Origin: Gastranaerophilus sp944325835
GTDB taxonomy: Bacteria; Cyanobacteriota; Vampirovibrionia; Gastranaerophilales; Gastranaerophilaceae
Assembly (NCBI GenBank): GCA_963931575.1
Contig: OZ007029.1
Location: 1,240,001-1,304,000 of the forward strand
Direction: 5' to 3'
DNA: 64,000 bases
The notes under the pieces were generated by a model that was given only the letters and a program-made list of their open reading frames with translations, searched no databases and had not been told where the DNA came from. This document shows, piece after piece, positions 1 to 8,490 of this stretch. A program made the translations under genes and the position numbers. Positions within the stretch are counted from its first letter, which is position 1, and each line of letters begins with the position of its first letter.

Positions 1-996
1 AACGGTTTGCAGCAAAGCCGTTCCGTCAAAGTTCAATGTTGCCCCCAGCGGCAAAACAAAACTTGCAATTTTATGCGAAATTCCGCGTTTTTCACAGCAA
101 GCTATAGTAAGCGGCAAAGTTGCAGAAGAGCTTGCCGTTCCAAAAGCCACCATCAAAGCTTCAGCCACAGCCGAATAAAGCATTGCCGCCGAAACTTTTG
201 AGAATACTTTTAAGAATATCGGGTAAACAACAAACAGCATCAACGCAAATCCTAAAAGCAATACAAGCAAATATTTTGAAATACTTGCAAAAATATCTAA
301 CCCGAAAGAGGCAACGACACTTGCAGTCAGAGCAAAGACACCCGGTGCCGCCAAAATCATAATCCAATCGGTAACTTTCATTGTAGCCGCGAATACGGAT
401 TCAAAGAAAGAAACAATGGGTCTGTTGATATCGCCGACTTTTGCAAGAGCAACCGCAAACAAAAGAACAAATACAATAATAGAAACCATATTGCCGGTCG
501 CAAAAGCTGTAAACGGATTACGCGGAATAAAATCAAGTATAAGATTTAAAATATTTCCCTGCTGTGCCATTGCATTTTTAACAAGTTCCTGAGCACTGAG
601 CGCAGCGTTTTCTGTAATATAAGCCGCAGCGCCGACACCCGGCTTAAAGATTAACGCCAGAACCGCCCCTATTGTAACAGCAAAGGTAGTAATAATTCCA
701 TAGTAAATAATCATTTTTTTACCAAACTTACCAAGCTGTCTGTTATCCCCGATACTTGTAACCCCGATAATAATTGCCGAAACAACCAGCGGAATTACAA
801 CCATTTGAATTAATCTGATAAACACCTGACCTACAAAAATCAAACATTGTAAAATATGATTATTATAAGGGGTTTCAAAAGTATGCATCAGAATTCCGAA
901 TATAATACCCAGAATAATACCGGTAAAAATATGCCAGTTACGCTTGATACCAAGCCCCAGGGCTACAAAAACCTGCATAAGTAAATTAAAATTCAT
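1..996 (-). CDS. Dicarboxylate/amino acid:cation symporter (DAACS family), 3' end beyond window
   Basis: Reading the minus strand from ATG at 996 gives 332 open codons up to the window edge, so the C-terminus is missing. The product is a multi-pass membrane protein of the GltP/DctA type, which takes up dicarboxylates or acidic amino acids with H+ or Na+. Family signatures are visible: an SSSATLP serine-rich reentrant-loop motif and, close to the cut end, PLGATLNFDGTA. A ribosome site (AAGAGG) lies about 8 nt before the ATG. The gene stands alone, divergent from the small unknown gene at 1227. The substrate cannot be told from sequence. Confidence 0.9.
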   Translation of the reverse strand, partial: MNFNLLMQVFVALGLGIKRNWHIFTGIILGIIFGILMHTFETPYNNHILQCLIFVGQVFIRLIQMVVIPLVVSAIIIGVTSIGDNRQLGKFGKKMIIYYGIITTFAVTIGAVLALIFKPGVGAAAYITENAALSAQELVKNAMAQQGNILNLILDFIPRNPFTAFATGNMVSIIVFVLLFAVALAKVGDINRPIVSFFESVFAATMKVTDWIMILAAPGVFALTASVVASFGLDIFASISKYLLVLLLGFALMLFVVYPIFLKVFSKVSAAMLYSAVAEALMVAFGTASSSATLPLTIACCEKRGISHKIASFVLPLGATLNFDGTALLQTV

Positions 997-1022
997 ATAA
1001 ATAAACCTCTTACCTGATTATA

Positions 1023-1050
1023 TAGAAAGTCGATACAAATCGACTTTCTA
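1023..1050. promoter_or_regulatory. Perfect 12-bp palindrome upstream of the symporter gene
   Basis: TAGAAAGTCGAT and its exact reverse complement are separated by ACAA. The element sits 27 nt upstream of the symporter start and has no following T-run on the minus strand. It could be an operator or a 5'-UTR hairpin controlling the symporter. Confidence 0.55.
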
Positions 1051-1226
1051 ATCTTACACCATTTTTCAGAAAAAAACAACGATTAGAACTAAAAAATTGA
1101 TTAAATAATGTAAACTTTTTAGAAATAACTAGCAAAATAATATATTTAGAGGATTTATAAAACTGGTTTGGTGTGATTAAATAAACATGTATGTAGAGGA
1201 ATAACCAAACACAAGGGGATAAGAAA

Positions 1227-1622
1227 ATGGTCGATAACAGATCAGCGGGCTTCTACGGAATCGGAGGATCCTTCAACTTCAAAAGCGGCGACATATCCGG
1301 CACGGCTGCCAGAACCCAGGACGATAAAATGGGTCAGGGCGGTGAGTATTTCGCGCAGCAAAAAAGAAATGAAGAAGAGGAAAACCAGAACCAAAACCCT
1401 TATATGGACAGAAGCGCAGCTCTCAGAGCAACCCTCAATTCCCTTGCGATGATGAATGTTGCAAACGTTATCAATAACAAGAAAAAATCAATCCTCGAAG
1501 ATAAAGAAGAGAAAAAAGAAGAACGCAAAAAATCTGAAAAAGAAGTAGAAGAATTGGAAAAAATTCTACAGCAAACACAGGAAGAAGCCAGCGAAGATTT
1601 CCAGAATAATGAATATAATTAA
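1227..1622 (+). CDS. Hypothetical charged coiled-coil protein, 131 aa
   Basis: I do not recognise a family. The N-terminal third is Gly/Ser-rich (FYGIGGSFNFKSGD). The rest is strongly charged: residues from about 85 to the end are almost all Lys/Glu/Gln and should form a helix or coiled coil. There is no signal peptide or membrane segment. A ribosome site (AAGGGG) precedes the ATG by about 9 nt and a hairpin terminator follows the stop, so it is a monocistronic, probably real gene. Likely a lineage-specific cytoplasmic protein; function unknown. Confidence 0.7.
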   Translation: MVDNRSAGFYGIGGSFNFKSGDISGTAARTQDDKMGQGGEYFAQQKRNEEEENQNQNPYMDRSAALRATLNSLAMMNVANVINNKKKSILEDKEEKKEERKKSEKEVEELEKILQQTQEEASEDFQNNEYN

Positions 1623-1623
1623 T

Positions 1624-1650
1624 AAAAAGGCGCCGATAAGGCGCTTTTAA
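1624..1650 (+). terminator. Rho-independent terminator
   Basis: GCGCC-GATAA-GGCGC stem-loop flanked by A-run and T-run, directly after the stop of the gene ending at 1622. Confidence 0.75.
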
Positions 1651-1683
1651 CTTTTAAATTAAAATTTTCACTATTGTCAGGAA

Positions 1684-2190
1684 TTAAAATAGTCTTTCAA
1701 AAATATTATCAACTTTTTGTTCTTTCTTTTCGGCGGCTGCAAGGAGTTCACCTCTGTAAGGAGTTTGTGAACCACTCTTATCTTTATCAGTTGCAAAGCT
1801 TAAAATACCTTGAGTTAAAGTCGGATTTTCAGGAGAAACAACTTTTGTAGAGATTTCGTTAATGTCAGCAGTCAATCTTCCTTCCAAATTATTGGCATTA
1901 CGCTGTGCAGCCTGTGAATTTAAATACTTGATTGAATCCAAAACATTTTGATTTAATTGGATTTGCAACCCTGAATTATTCAGAGCAATTTGTCTTGCAG
2001 TGTTAGAATCAACACTGCCGTTATAAAGATTTAAACCGAGTTCTTGCTTCGCTTGAGATGCAGTTTTAAAAGAAGAATTAACGTTAAATTCAGCATTTTT
2101 AGCGTGTGCACGCTTCAAAATTTCCTGAGAGACCTCTTTTAAAACGCTTTTATCAATACCATTAAATTTTGCACTCACATCGAAAGACAT
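1684..2190 (-). CDS. Hypothetical protein, 168 aa
   Basis: Unrecognised. The start MSFDVSAKF at 2190 is chosen because AAGGGA lies about 9 nt upstream; the frame stays open ten codons further to 2220. The sequence is soluble, Asn/Ser/Gln-rich and mostly helical in character, with no signal peptide and no cysteines. The C-terminus (KKEQKVDNIFERLF) is charged and amphipathic. It is convergent with the gene ending at 1622. No function can be assigned. Confidence 0.65.
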   Translation of the reverse strand: MSFDVSAKFNGIDKSVLKEVSQEILKRAHAKNAEFNVNSSFKTASQAKQELGLNLYNGSVDSNTARQIALNNSGLQIQLNQNVLDSIKYLNSQAAQRNANNLEGRLTADINEISTKVVSPENPTLTQGILSFATDKDKSGSQTPYRGELLAAAEKKEQKVDNIFERLF

Positions 2191-2363
2191 AACTATAAAT
2201 CCCTTTTTGTTTCCTGACAAATTAAATATCGGCAGAGATAAATAAATTCTTTAAAAAAAGGATTTCAATTATTACGAATTCGTTACAAAAGCCGGTGTAA
2301 AAAAGCACTTTTTCAGAAATAAAATACTTTTATATAATATAGAGGATTACAAAGGATATTGCT

Positions 2364-2762
2364 ATGGGTACGCTGGATTTATTAGCAGGGTTAAGCTATG
2401 TAAACGCAGGCTTACAAAATACAGTTCAACTTATAGAAGACAGAAAGGAAAAAGATCCTAATGCCTTCAATAAGTTCTTCTTCAACCTGAGCGGTTCAGC
2501 ACTTAGAATCGGGGCAGCAGATCACATGGCACGCCACGGCAACCTCTGGGGTTACACACTTAATTCCTTTGTACCATATACGGACACAAGAGCAAACGCA
2601 TTTGCGATGTTTAGCGCACCGTTTATGATGGCTCCGTTTGGATTTGGATGCGCACCTATGATGCCGTTTGGCGGATTTTGGGGCGGCGGTTTCCATCACC
2701 ACCATCACCACTTCGGACCGCATCATCACGGTTCAACCACAGTTATCAATATCCGCTGCTAA
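2364..2762 (+). CDS. Hypothetical His/Gly-rich protein, 132 aa
   Basis: The N-terminal 50 residues look helical. Residues about 80-105 are Met/Phe/Gly/Pro-rich (FMMAPFGFGCAPMMPFGG), followed by a natural run of six histidines and then HHH, ending in STTVINIRC. Metal binding is plausible from the His clusters but unproven. A ribosome site (AAAGGA) lies 7 nt before ATG. The last 30 nt overlap, tail to tail, the minus-strand gene at 2733. There is no signal peptide. No family recognised. Confidence 0.65.
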   Translation: MGTLDLLAGLSYVNAGLQNTVQLIEDRKEKDPNAFNKFFFNLSGSALRIGAADHMARHGNLWGYTLNSFVPYTDTRANAFAMFSAPFMMAPFGFGCAPMMPFGGFWGGGFHHHHHHFGPHHHGSTTVINIRC

Positions 2763-3143
2763 ATCTTTTAAAAGCCTTTCATTTTGCGCTAATTTTTTAT
2801 AACTTTCATCAGAAAACGGGTTAAAAACATCTTTTAACAACAGTTCTGCCTGGGTATTGTTAAGGAATTCTTCCGTAATATCATCTTGCAGAACAAGTTC
2901 AGTATATTTTTTTATATCAGCCTGTTTTTCATAAAGCTCAACAGCTTTGCGGGTAAATGCGTTTTGCACAGGTATTAATTCCTGCGCAATAGGATTTGTA
3001 GCAAAAGAGTTTGCCGCAGAGTTCAAATTTTTAAAACTTTTCTTAGAGACTTTTTTCAACACACTCCACCCTACAAAACAGTTCTCCGCCGTTTCGCCTC
3101 GCTGAACCGCGAGCCGGACACGGCTTCGCTGTCTCAACATCAT
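2733..3143 (-). CDS. Hypothetical protein with repeat-derived N-terminus
   Basis: The 136-codon ORF encodes a Lys/Glu/Asn-rich helical protein from about residue 25 (GWSVLKKVSKKSFKNL). Its first 20-odd codons lie inside a truncated copy of the dispersed two-hairpin repeat (3074-3136), so the only upstream ATG is supplied by the repeat. GTG or TTG codons near 3065 (SVLKK) preceded by GGGTGGA could be the original start. No signal peptide or known domain. Its 3' end overlaps the His-rich gene by 30 nt. Confidence 0.5.
   Translation of the reverse strand: MMLRQRSRVRLAVQRGETAENCFVGWSVLKKVSKKSFKNLNSAANSFATNPIAQELIPVQNAFTRKAVELYEKQADIKKYTELVLQDDITEEFLNNTQAELLLKDVFNPFSDESYKKLAQNERLLKDLAADIDNCG
3074..3136. 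repeat. Truncated copy of two-hairpin dispersed repeat (copy A1)
   Basis: Matches the first half of the element found complete at 28039 and 37182: CAGTTCTCCGCC, the CTCGC-TGAAC-CGCGAG inner hairpin and the GGCTTCGCTGTCT segment. The second hairpin is missing. It forms the 5' end of the ORF at 2733-3143. Confidence 0.75.
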
Positions 3144-3191
3144 TATATAAACATTATAGCATATATTAATAAATAGGGCAAGTTTTACAAC

Positions 3192-3219
3192 AAAAAAGCT
3201 CCCTTACGGGAGCCTTTTT
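3192..3219 (-). terminator. gapA terminator
   Basis: GCTCCC-TTAC-GGGAGC hairpin with A/T flanks, just past the gapA stop on the minus strand. Confidence 0.85.
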
Positions 3220-3242
3220 GATTATTATTCTAAAACTGTTAA

Positions 3243-4253
3243 TTACAGTTTAGAAGCAACCATCTTAGTAGTTTCAGCTAAACGAGTTGAATAACCCATT
3301 TCGTTATCGTACCAAGAAATAACTTTAACTTGGTTGCCGCCCATTACACGGGTTAATAAACCATCAACAGTTGAAGATTGAGAAGTTCCGATGTAGTCAG
3401 AAGATACAAGCGGTTCTTCAGTATAGCAAAGAACATGTCCGTCAGCGCCTGCTTTCAATGCAGCGTTAACTTCTTCAACAGTAACATCTTTTGCTACTTC
3501 AAATACAACGTCTACCAAAGAAACATCCGGAGTAGGAACTCTCATTGCGAAACCGTCCAATTTACCTTTCAGTTGTGGCAATACAAGAGCAACAGCTTTT
3601 GCAGCACCTGTTTTGGTAGGAACGATGTTAAGAGCGCCGGCTCTGGCACGACGTGGGTCTTTGTGGCCTGCGTCTAAGATTCTTTGGTCACCTGTGTAAG
3701 AGTGAACTGTTGTCATCAAACCTTTAACGATACCGAATTTTTCGTCGATAACTTTAGCTACAGGAGCCAGGCAGTTTGTTGTGCAAGATGCCATAGAAAT
3801 TACATTGTGTTTTGCAGGGTCGTACATTTTGTCGTTTACGCCTAAAACGATTGTAATATCTTCGTTTGTAGCAGGAGCAGAGATGATAACTTTTTTAGCC
3901 CCTGCAGTGATGTGAGCTTTTGCTTTTTCAGCATCTGTGAAGAAACCTGTTGATTCAACAACAACTTCGACACCTAAATCTTTCCAAGGTAATTGTGCCG
4001 GATCTTTTTCTGCAAAGAATTTAATTTTTTTACCGTTTACAATAATACCTTCATCATAAGCTTCAACTTCGCCGTCAAATTTACCCATTACAGAGTCATA
4101 TTTGAAGATTCTTGCAGCATCTTCCGGTTTAAGACCAGGGTCGTTGATAGCAACGTAATCAATTTCATCAAAGATACCTTCTCTGATAGCTGCTCTCAAA
4201 GTGTTTCTGCCGATTCTGCCGAATCCGTTAATAGCTACTTTTACTTTTGACAT
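3243..4253 (-). CDS. gapA: Glyceraldehyde-3-phosphate dehydrogenase, type I
   Basis: Full-length 336-aa glycolytic GAPDH, which oxidises glyceraldehyde-3-phosphate to 1,3-bisphosphoglycerate. The N-terminal Rossmann motif is INGFGRIGR (residues 8-16). Asp38 after the second strand (VAIND) is the residue usually associated with NAD rather than NADP preference. The active-site motif SCTTNCLAP carries the catalytic Cys157, and HSYTGDQ and the C-terminal WYDNEMGYS are present. Monocistronic, with its own terminator; a ribosome site (AAGGAG) precedes the ATG. In the cytoplasm it serves glycolysis in an organism that probably ferments. Confidence 0.98.
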   Translation of the reverse strand: MSKVKVAINGFGRIGRNTLRAAIREGIFDEIDYVAINDPGLKPEDAARIFKYDSVMGKFDGEVEAYDEGIIVNGKKIKFFAEKDPAQLPWKDLGVEVVVESTGFFTDAEKAKAHITAGAKKVIISAPATNEDITIVLGVNDKMYDPAKHNVISMASCTTNCLAPVAKVIDEKFGIVKGLMTTVHSYTGDQRILDAGHKDPRRARAGALNIVPTKTGAAKAVALVLPQLKGKLDGFAMRVPTPDVSLVDVVFEVAKDVTVEEVNAALKAGADGHVLCYTEEPLVSSDYIGTSQSSTVDGLLTRVMGGNQVKVISWYDNEMGYSTRLAETTKMVASKL

Positions 4254-4393
4254 AATTTTTACTCCTTCTTATTATTAGTAAAATTTTTACATGTCTGGTT
4301 ATAGCATTAACAAAAAAACTAATCAAGTTTTTTATCAGAATATTAATCAAAAATTAATGTTTGTGATAAGATAAACTCACTGAGGTTAAAGAT

Positions 4394-5182
4394 ATGATAG
4401 AAAATATAGGAACAGCGTTTTTATTAACGTTTTTGGCGGGTTTAGCGACAGCAATCGGCGGCGGAATCGCTTTTGTAGTGAAGCCTGATAATTTAAAAGC
4501 TTTATCAATAGGACTCGGGTTTTCAGCAGGGGTCATGATTTTCCTTTCTCTTACGGAAATTATCCCCGCAGCAGCAGAAACGTTAACTCAATATTTTCCG
4601 CATTCCCACGACTGGCTTGTCTATGCAAGTTTTATAATAGGTATAATTATAGCACTTTTAATAGATTATTTTCTGCCTGATCATATTGATCAGGATGAAG
4701 TCTTACACCCTGACGATCCTTGCTTACACCGTCATAAGATAAAAAAAGCAGGATTATTTACAGCAATAGCGATTTGCGTACATAACTTTCCGGAAGGTAT
4801 GGCAACATTTTTATCTACAACTCAAAGCCTGCAACTCGGTGCATCTGTTGCTATTGCAATAGCTATTCACAATATTCCGGAAGGTATCGCGGTTGCAATG
4901 CCGATTTACCATATAACCGGCAAAAAACGTTACGCAATGCTCTACGCATCTTTATCCGGATTAACCGAACCTCTGGGAGCGTTCATCGGATTATTTTTAT
5001 TAAAACTTTTATTTCCGCAAATGATTGTAGGATTTTTGCTTGCAGCGGTTGCCGGAATTATGATTTATATATCCTTTGACACCCTGCTTCCGCTGGCAAA
5101 AGAGTATGGCAACTGGCACTTATCAATGATAGGTATCGTCACCGGTATGCTCTTTATCTGGCTGAGCCTGCTGCTTGTATAA
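4394..5182 (+). CDS. zupT: ZIP-family metal transporter (ZupT-like)
   Basis: A 262-aa integral membrane protein with about eight hydrophobic helices. The two metal-site signatures of the ZIP family are clear: HNFPEG in TM4 and HNIPEG in TM5. A His/Asp-rich cytosolic loop (HPDDPCLHRHK, around residues 103-113) is typical of the variable metal-binding loop. It should import Zn2+ and possibly other divalent metals into the cytoplasm. GAGG lies about 9 nt before the ATG. It is divergent from gapA and convergent with tsf, sharing a terminator with the latter. Confidence 0.92.
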   Translation: MIENIGTAFLLTFLAGLATAIGGGIAFVVKPDNLKALSIGLGFSAGVMIFLSLTEIIPAAAETLTQYFPHSHDWLVYASFIIGIIIALLIDYFLPDHIDQDEVLHPDDPCLHRHKIKKAGLFTAIAICVHNFPEGMATFLSTTQSLQLGASVAIAIAIHNIPEGIAVAMPIYHITGKKRYAMLYASLSGLTEPLGAFIGLFLLKLLFPQMIVGFLLAAVAGIMIYISFDTLLPLAKEYGNWHLSMIGIVTGMLFIWLSLLLV

Positions 5183-5190
5183 AAAATAAA

Positions 5191-5216
5191 AACGGCTCCT
5201 CATTTGAGGAGCCGTT
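5191..5216. terminator. Bidirectional terminator between zupT and tsf
   Basis: AACGGCTCCTCA pairs perfectly with TGAGGAGCCGTT. A-runs on the left and right give T-tails on both strands between convergent genes. Confidence 0.9.
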
Positions 5217-5235
5217 AAAAAAAATAATAAACTGA

Positions 5236-6099
5236 TTAGCCTTTAATCTGGCTCATAACTTCATCAGCGAAGTTATCCTGACGTTTTTCAAGACCTTCAC
5301 CAAGAACAAATCTAGTGAAGCCTTTAATAGTCATTTTACCTTCAACTAATTGTCCGACAGTTACGTCAGGATTTTTAACGAAAGGTTGTTCAAGAAGGCA
5401 TCTTTCAGCCATAAGTTTGTTAACGCGGCCTTCAACGATTTTGCCTCTGATAGCTTCCGGTTTCTTTTGAAGATCTTCTTTGCCCATTTCAATTCTTGTT
5501 TCTTCATCAATAACTGATTGAGGGATATCCGCTCTTGAAACGAATTGAGGAGCTGATGAAGTGATATGTAAGCAAACATCTTTCATCAATTCTTCATCTT
5601 TTTTATCAGTTTCCAGAAGAACGCCGATTTTACCGTTGTGAATATAAGAAGCGGTAACGCCTTCTACTCTTACAAATCTTCTGAAAGTAATTTTTTCGCC
5701 GATAGAAGCGATTTTTTCTTTGATGATTTCAGAGATTTGTTTGCCGCATTTAGGGCAGGTCATATTAAGGAAGCTGTCAACGTCTGCAGGGTTTAATTCT
5801 GCAACAGCAGCTGCCAAATTGTCAGCCAATTCTTTGAAATCTGCGTTTTTAGCAACGAAATCAGTTTCGCAGTTCAATTCAATCAAAGTTCCGACTTTAT
5901 CGGAAACGAAAGAAGCAACAACGCCTTCCGCAGCGATTCTGCCCATTTTCTTATCAGCAGAAGCCATACCTTTCTGGCGCAAAAGTTCCATTGCTTTTTC
6001 CATATCACCATCGGTTTCAACGAGTGCTTTTTTAGCATCCATCATGCCTGCACCTGTTAAATCACGAAGTTCTTTAACCATTGTAGCTGTAATATTCAT
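5236..6099 (-). CDS. tsf: Translation elongation factor Ts
   Basis: EF-Ts exchanges GDP for GTP on EF-Tu. The N-terminal UBA-like helix region (VKELRDLTGAGMMDAKKAL) and the core TDFVA motif (about residues 79-83) are intact. At 287 aa it is of usual bacterial length. Odd: residues 115-118 read CPKC inside a segment (FLNMTCPKCGKQ) between the two core subdomains, where many EF-Ts have a short loop; only one Cys pair is present. It lies downstream of rpsB, 66 nt away, the classical rpsB-tsf operon. Confidence 0.97.
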   Translation of the reverse strand: MNITATMVKELRDLTGAGMMDAKKALVETDGDMEKAMELLRQKGMASADKKMGRIAAEGVVASFVSDKVGTLIELNCETDFVAKNADFKELADNLAAAVAELNPADVDSFLNMTCPKCGKQISEIIKEKIASIGEKITFRRFVRVEGVTASYIHNGKIGVLLETDKKDEELMKDVCLHITSSAPQFVSRADIPQSVIDEETRIEMGKEDLQKKPEAIRGKIVEGRVNKLMAERCLLEQPFVKNPDVTVGQLVEGKMTIKGFTRFVLGEGLEKRQDNFADEVMSQIKG

Positions 6100-6165
6100 T
6101 AAAAATCTCTCCTATGTTATAATTTTCCGCGGTGTAAAATCTGCACCGCGGATTAAATATTTAAA

Positions 6166-6921
6166 CTAAGCTTCTACAACGCCTGCATCTTCAGCTTTAA
6201 TTTCTTCAATTTTAGCTGTTGTGTTAGCGTTGTTTTCTTTTAATTGTTTACCTTCCAATACGGCATCAGCCAATCTTGAAACAATTAATTTAATTGAACG
6301 GATTGCATCATCATTACCAGGAATAATGTAGTCAATACCGTCAGGACTTGCGTTTGTATCAGCCAGACAGATTACCGGAATGTTCAATTTGTTAGCTTCT
6401 TTGATAGCAATTAATTCTTTTTGCTGGTCAACGATAAAGATAATGTCAGGAAGTCCTCTCATTTCTTTAATACCGCCTAAAGTTTTGCTGAGTTTTGCAA
6501 CTTGTCTGTTGATCTGTGCAACTTCTTTTTTAGGCAATTTTTCAACGTGACCGGAAGCAATGAAGTCTTCCAATTCTCTTAATTTATTAACGCGGGAACG
6601 GATAGTATCAAAGTTAGTAAGCATACCGCCCAACCATCTTCTGTTAATATAATAAGCGCCGGATCTTTTAGCTTCTTCAGCAACAACGTCAGCAGCTTGT
6701 TTTTTTGTACCGACAAATAAAACATTTTTGCCGCGTGCTGCGAAATCTCTTACAACAGCGTAAGCTTCATCAAGCAAATCTGTTGTTTTGCGCAAATCAA
6801 TTACATAAATACCGTTTCTTGCACCGTAAATATACGGTTTCATTTTAGGGTTCCATCTTTGAGTTTGGTGTCCGAAGTGTACACCTGCTTCTAAAAGTTC
6901 AATCATAGATGCTACAGGCAT
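6166..6921 (-). CDS. rpsB: 30S ribosomal protein S2
   Basis: 251-aa S2. The start MPVASMIELLEAGVHFGHQ is chosen because AAGGAG lies about 8 nt upstream; the ORF stays open to 6963 but has no ribosome site there. Family landmarks are GVHFGHQTQRWNPKM, NRRWLGGMLTNF and PVICLADTNASPDGIDY. The C-terminal tail (after about residue 225) is Ala/Glu-rich and lineage-variable. First gene of the rpsB-tsf operon. Confidence 0.97.
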   Translation of the reverse strand: MPVASMIELLEAGVHFGHQTQRWNPKMKPYIYGARNGIYVIDLRKTTDLLDEAYAVVRDFAARGKNVLFVGTKKQAADVVAEEAKRSGAYYINRRWLGGMLTNFDTIRSRVNKLRELEDFIASGHVEKLPKKEVAQINRQVAKLSKTLGGIKEMRGLPDIIFIVDQQKELIAIKEANKLNIPVICLADTNASPDGIDYIIPGNDDAIRSIKLIVSRLADAVLEGKQLKENNANTTAKIEEIKAEDAGVVEA

Positions 6922-7084
6922 CGTTTTTCTCCTTATGTTTTTGTATTGTACTACGGGAAACACAGCTCCATTTTCACGTGCTTGTAAAAACTAGGGTACA
7001 ACCTATCGAACTAGTGTATCCGATTACACGATACTACAAACATAAAAATATTACAAATATCATTAAGAAGAGTTAAGGAAAAAC

Positions 7085-7115
7085 TAAAGAGCTCCCAATA
7101 ATGGAAGCTCTTTAT
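7085..7115 (-). terminator. rpmE terminator
   Basis: On the minus strand an AAAGAGCTTCC/GGGAGCTCTTT hairpin with an AATAATGG-type loop is followed by T-rich sequence, just after the rpmE stop. Confidence 0.8.
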
Positions 7116-7140
7116 CAAATAGTGTAAATTTTTAATACGA

Positions 7141-7344
7141 CTACGCTTTTTTACCGTAACGTTTGTTGAATCTTTCAACTCTTCCTTCTGAGTCAAGAAT
7201 TTTTTGTTGACCGGTGTAGAACGGGTGGCAGTGTGAGCAAATTTCAACCGTTATATTGTCCAGTACAGAACCGGTTTCAATTTCATTACCGCAAACACAT
7301 TTAATAGTCGTTTTCTTATAATCAGGATGAATACCTTGTTTCAT
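7141..7344 (-). CDS. rpmE: 50S ribosomal protein L31 (zinc-containing type)
   Basis: 67 aa, normal for L31. Begins MKQGIHPDYKKT and carries the four zinc ligands of the C+ form: Cys16, Cys18, Cys36 and Cys39 (CVC and CSHC). The C-terminal GRVERFNKRYGKK is typical. Transcribed alone, with its own terminator and a region of about 160 nt before rpsB. Confidence 0.97.
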   Translation of the reverse strand: MKQGIHPDYKKTTIKCVCGNEIETGSVLDNITVEICSHCHPFYTGQQKILDSEGRVERFNKRYGKKA

Positions 7345-7508
7345 TTTTACTTACCTCATTTCTTTTCAAGATTCCAAACTTGAATGTTTATACTTCGACA
7401 TTCTACATAATACTATATAAATCTAAAAAGGCAAGACCTCTAAGCCGGATACATTAATAAAAGTTTACCTAACGCATTTTTAACCATTTTATGATAAGAT
7501 ATCTGATT

Positions 7509-8486
7509 ATGAAAAAGAAACAGATTGTCTTGCTGGTTATTACGATAATTTTTTTAGTTCTGGTGTTTTACAAGATAGACTTTGCAACACTGGTTGATAC
7601 TATTAAGAAGTTTGAGTTAAAATATCTTGCCTCAATCGTGGCAGTATTTCTTTTGAGCCTTTATGCGCGCGGAATACGGTGGAAATTTCTGTTAATGAAC
7701 GACAAAAAATACAGCGCATTGAAACTTGCAGAAATATTTACGGTCGGGAATATGTTGAATATTTTTCTGCCTGCGCGCGCGGGCGATATTTACCGGGCTT
7801 ACTATCTGGGCGAAGAAGCCGGTGAAAAAAAGCTTAAAATTTTTGGCACAATAATTCTGGAGCGGCTTTTTGACGGGATTGCAATGTTTTGTATTCTTCT
7901 TGGCGCGATTATGTTCTACAGTGATGCACAGTGGATTTTAAACCTTACACTCGGAATAGGCGCGGTCTTTATTGCCGGAACCCTTGTATTTTACCTGATT
8001 TTCAAATACAACAAAAGCAGGCAGATAGCAAAGGCGATTGCAGAAAAAATCCCAAACGAAAAAATCCAAAATACAATCAAACGGCTTACAACATACTTAA
8101 ATATTTTTATAAAAGGGTTTTCAGCGTTCAAAAGTCCTGTGTATATGCTTTTAATTCTGGCAATGAGTTTTGTAGCGTGGGGGTTGGAAGGCATCGTGGC
8201 CTGCCTTATCGTAAACAGTTTTGGCTTAAAGCTCGGTATTTTAGCCGGACTTTTTGTGCTGACTCTAACGTCTTTTTCAACAATGATTCCGTCGACGTCT
8301 GTTCTGGTCGGGCCGTATCAGGCTGCATATATTCTGGCACTGGGGCTGTTCGGGATAGAAAAATCACAGGCGCTTGCAATTTCCGCGGTTCACCAGATAA
8401 TACTTATTCTGATTTTCACTATCGCGGGCGGAAGCTTAATGTTAAAGTTCAATATTGACGCAAGCAGGTCACAAAACCGGAAATAA
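7509..8486 (+). CDS. Lysylphosphatidylglycerol synthase TM-region/UPF0104 family membrane protein
   Basis: Polytopic membrane protein of about 325 aa with roughly eight hydrophobic segments. It resembles the flippase-like membrane domain of MprF/YbhN proteins: ARGIRWKFLL, LPARAGDIYRAYYLG and MIPSTSVLVGPYQ are the characteristic conserved stretches. The soluble aminoacyl-transfer domain of MprF is absent, so lysyl-PG synthesis is not implied. Likely lipid or lipid-linked substrate transport. Starts at 7491 and 7509 are both possible; neither has a strong ribosome site. It converges with rnhA, 4 nt apart. Confidence 0.82.
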   Translation: MKKKQIVLLVITIIFLVLVFYKIDFATLVDTIKKFELKYLASIVAVFLLSLYARGIRWKFLLMNDKKYSALKLAEIFTVGNMLNIFLPARAGDIYRAYYLGEEAGEKKLKIFGTIILERLFDGIAMFCILLGAIMFYSDAQWILNLTLGIGAVFIAGTLVFYLIFKYNKSRQIAKAIAEKIPNEKIQNTIKRLTTYLNIFIKGFSAFKSPVYMLLILAMSFVAWGLEGIVACLIVNSFGLKLGILAGLFVLTLTSFSTMIPSTSVLVGPYQAAYILALGLFGIEKSQALAISAVHQIILILIFTIAGGSLMLKFNIDASRSQNRK

Positions 8487-8490
8487 AACG

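Noticed and set aside
7011..7247. 78-codon minus-strand ORF overlapping rpmE
   Set aside because: Different frame of the rpmE gene plus its terminator; no homology or ribosome site.
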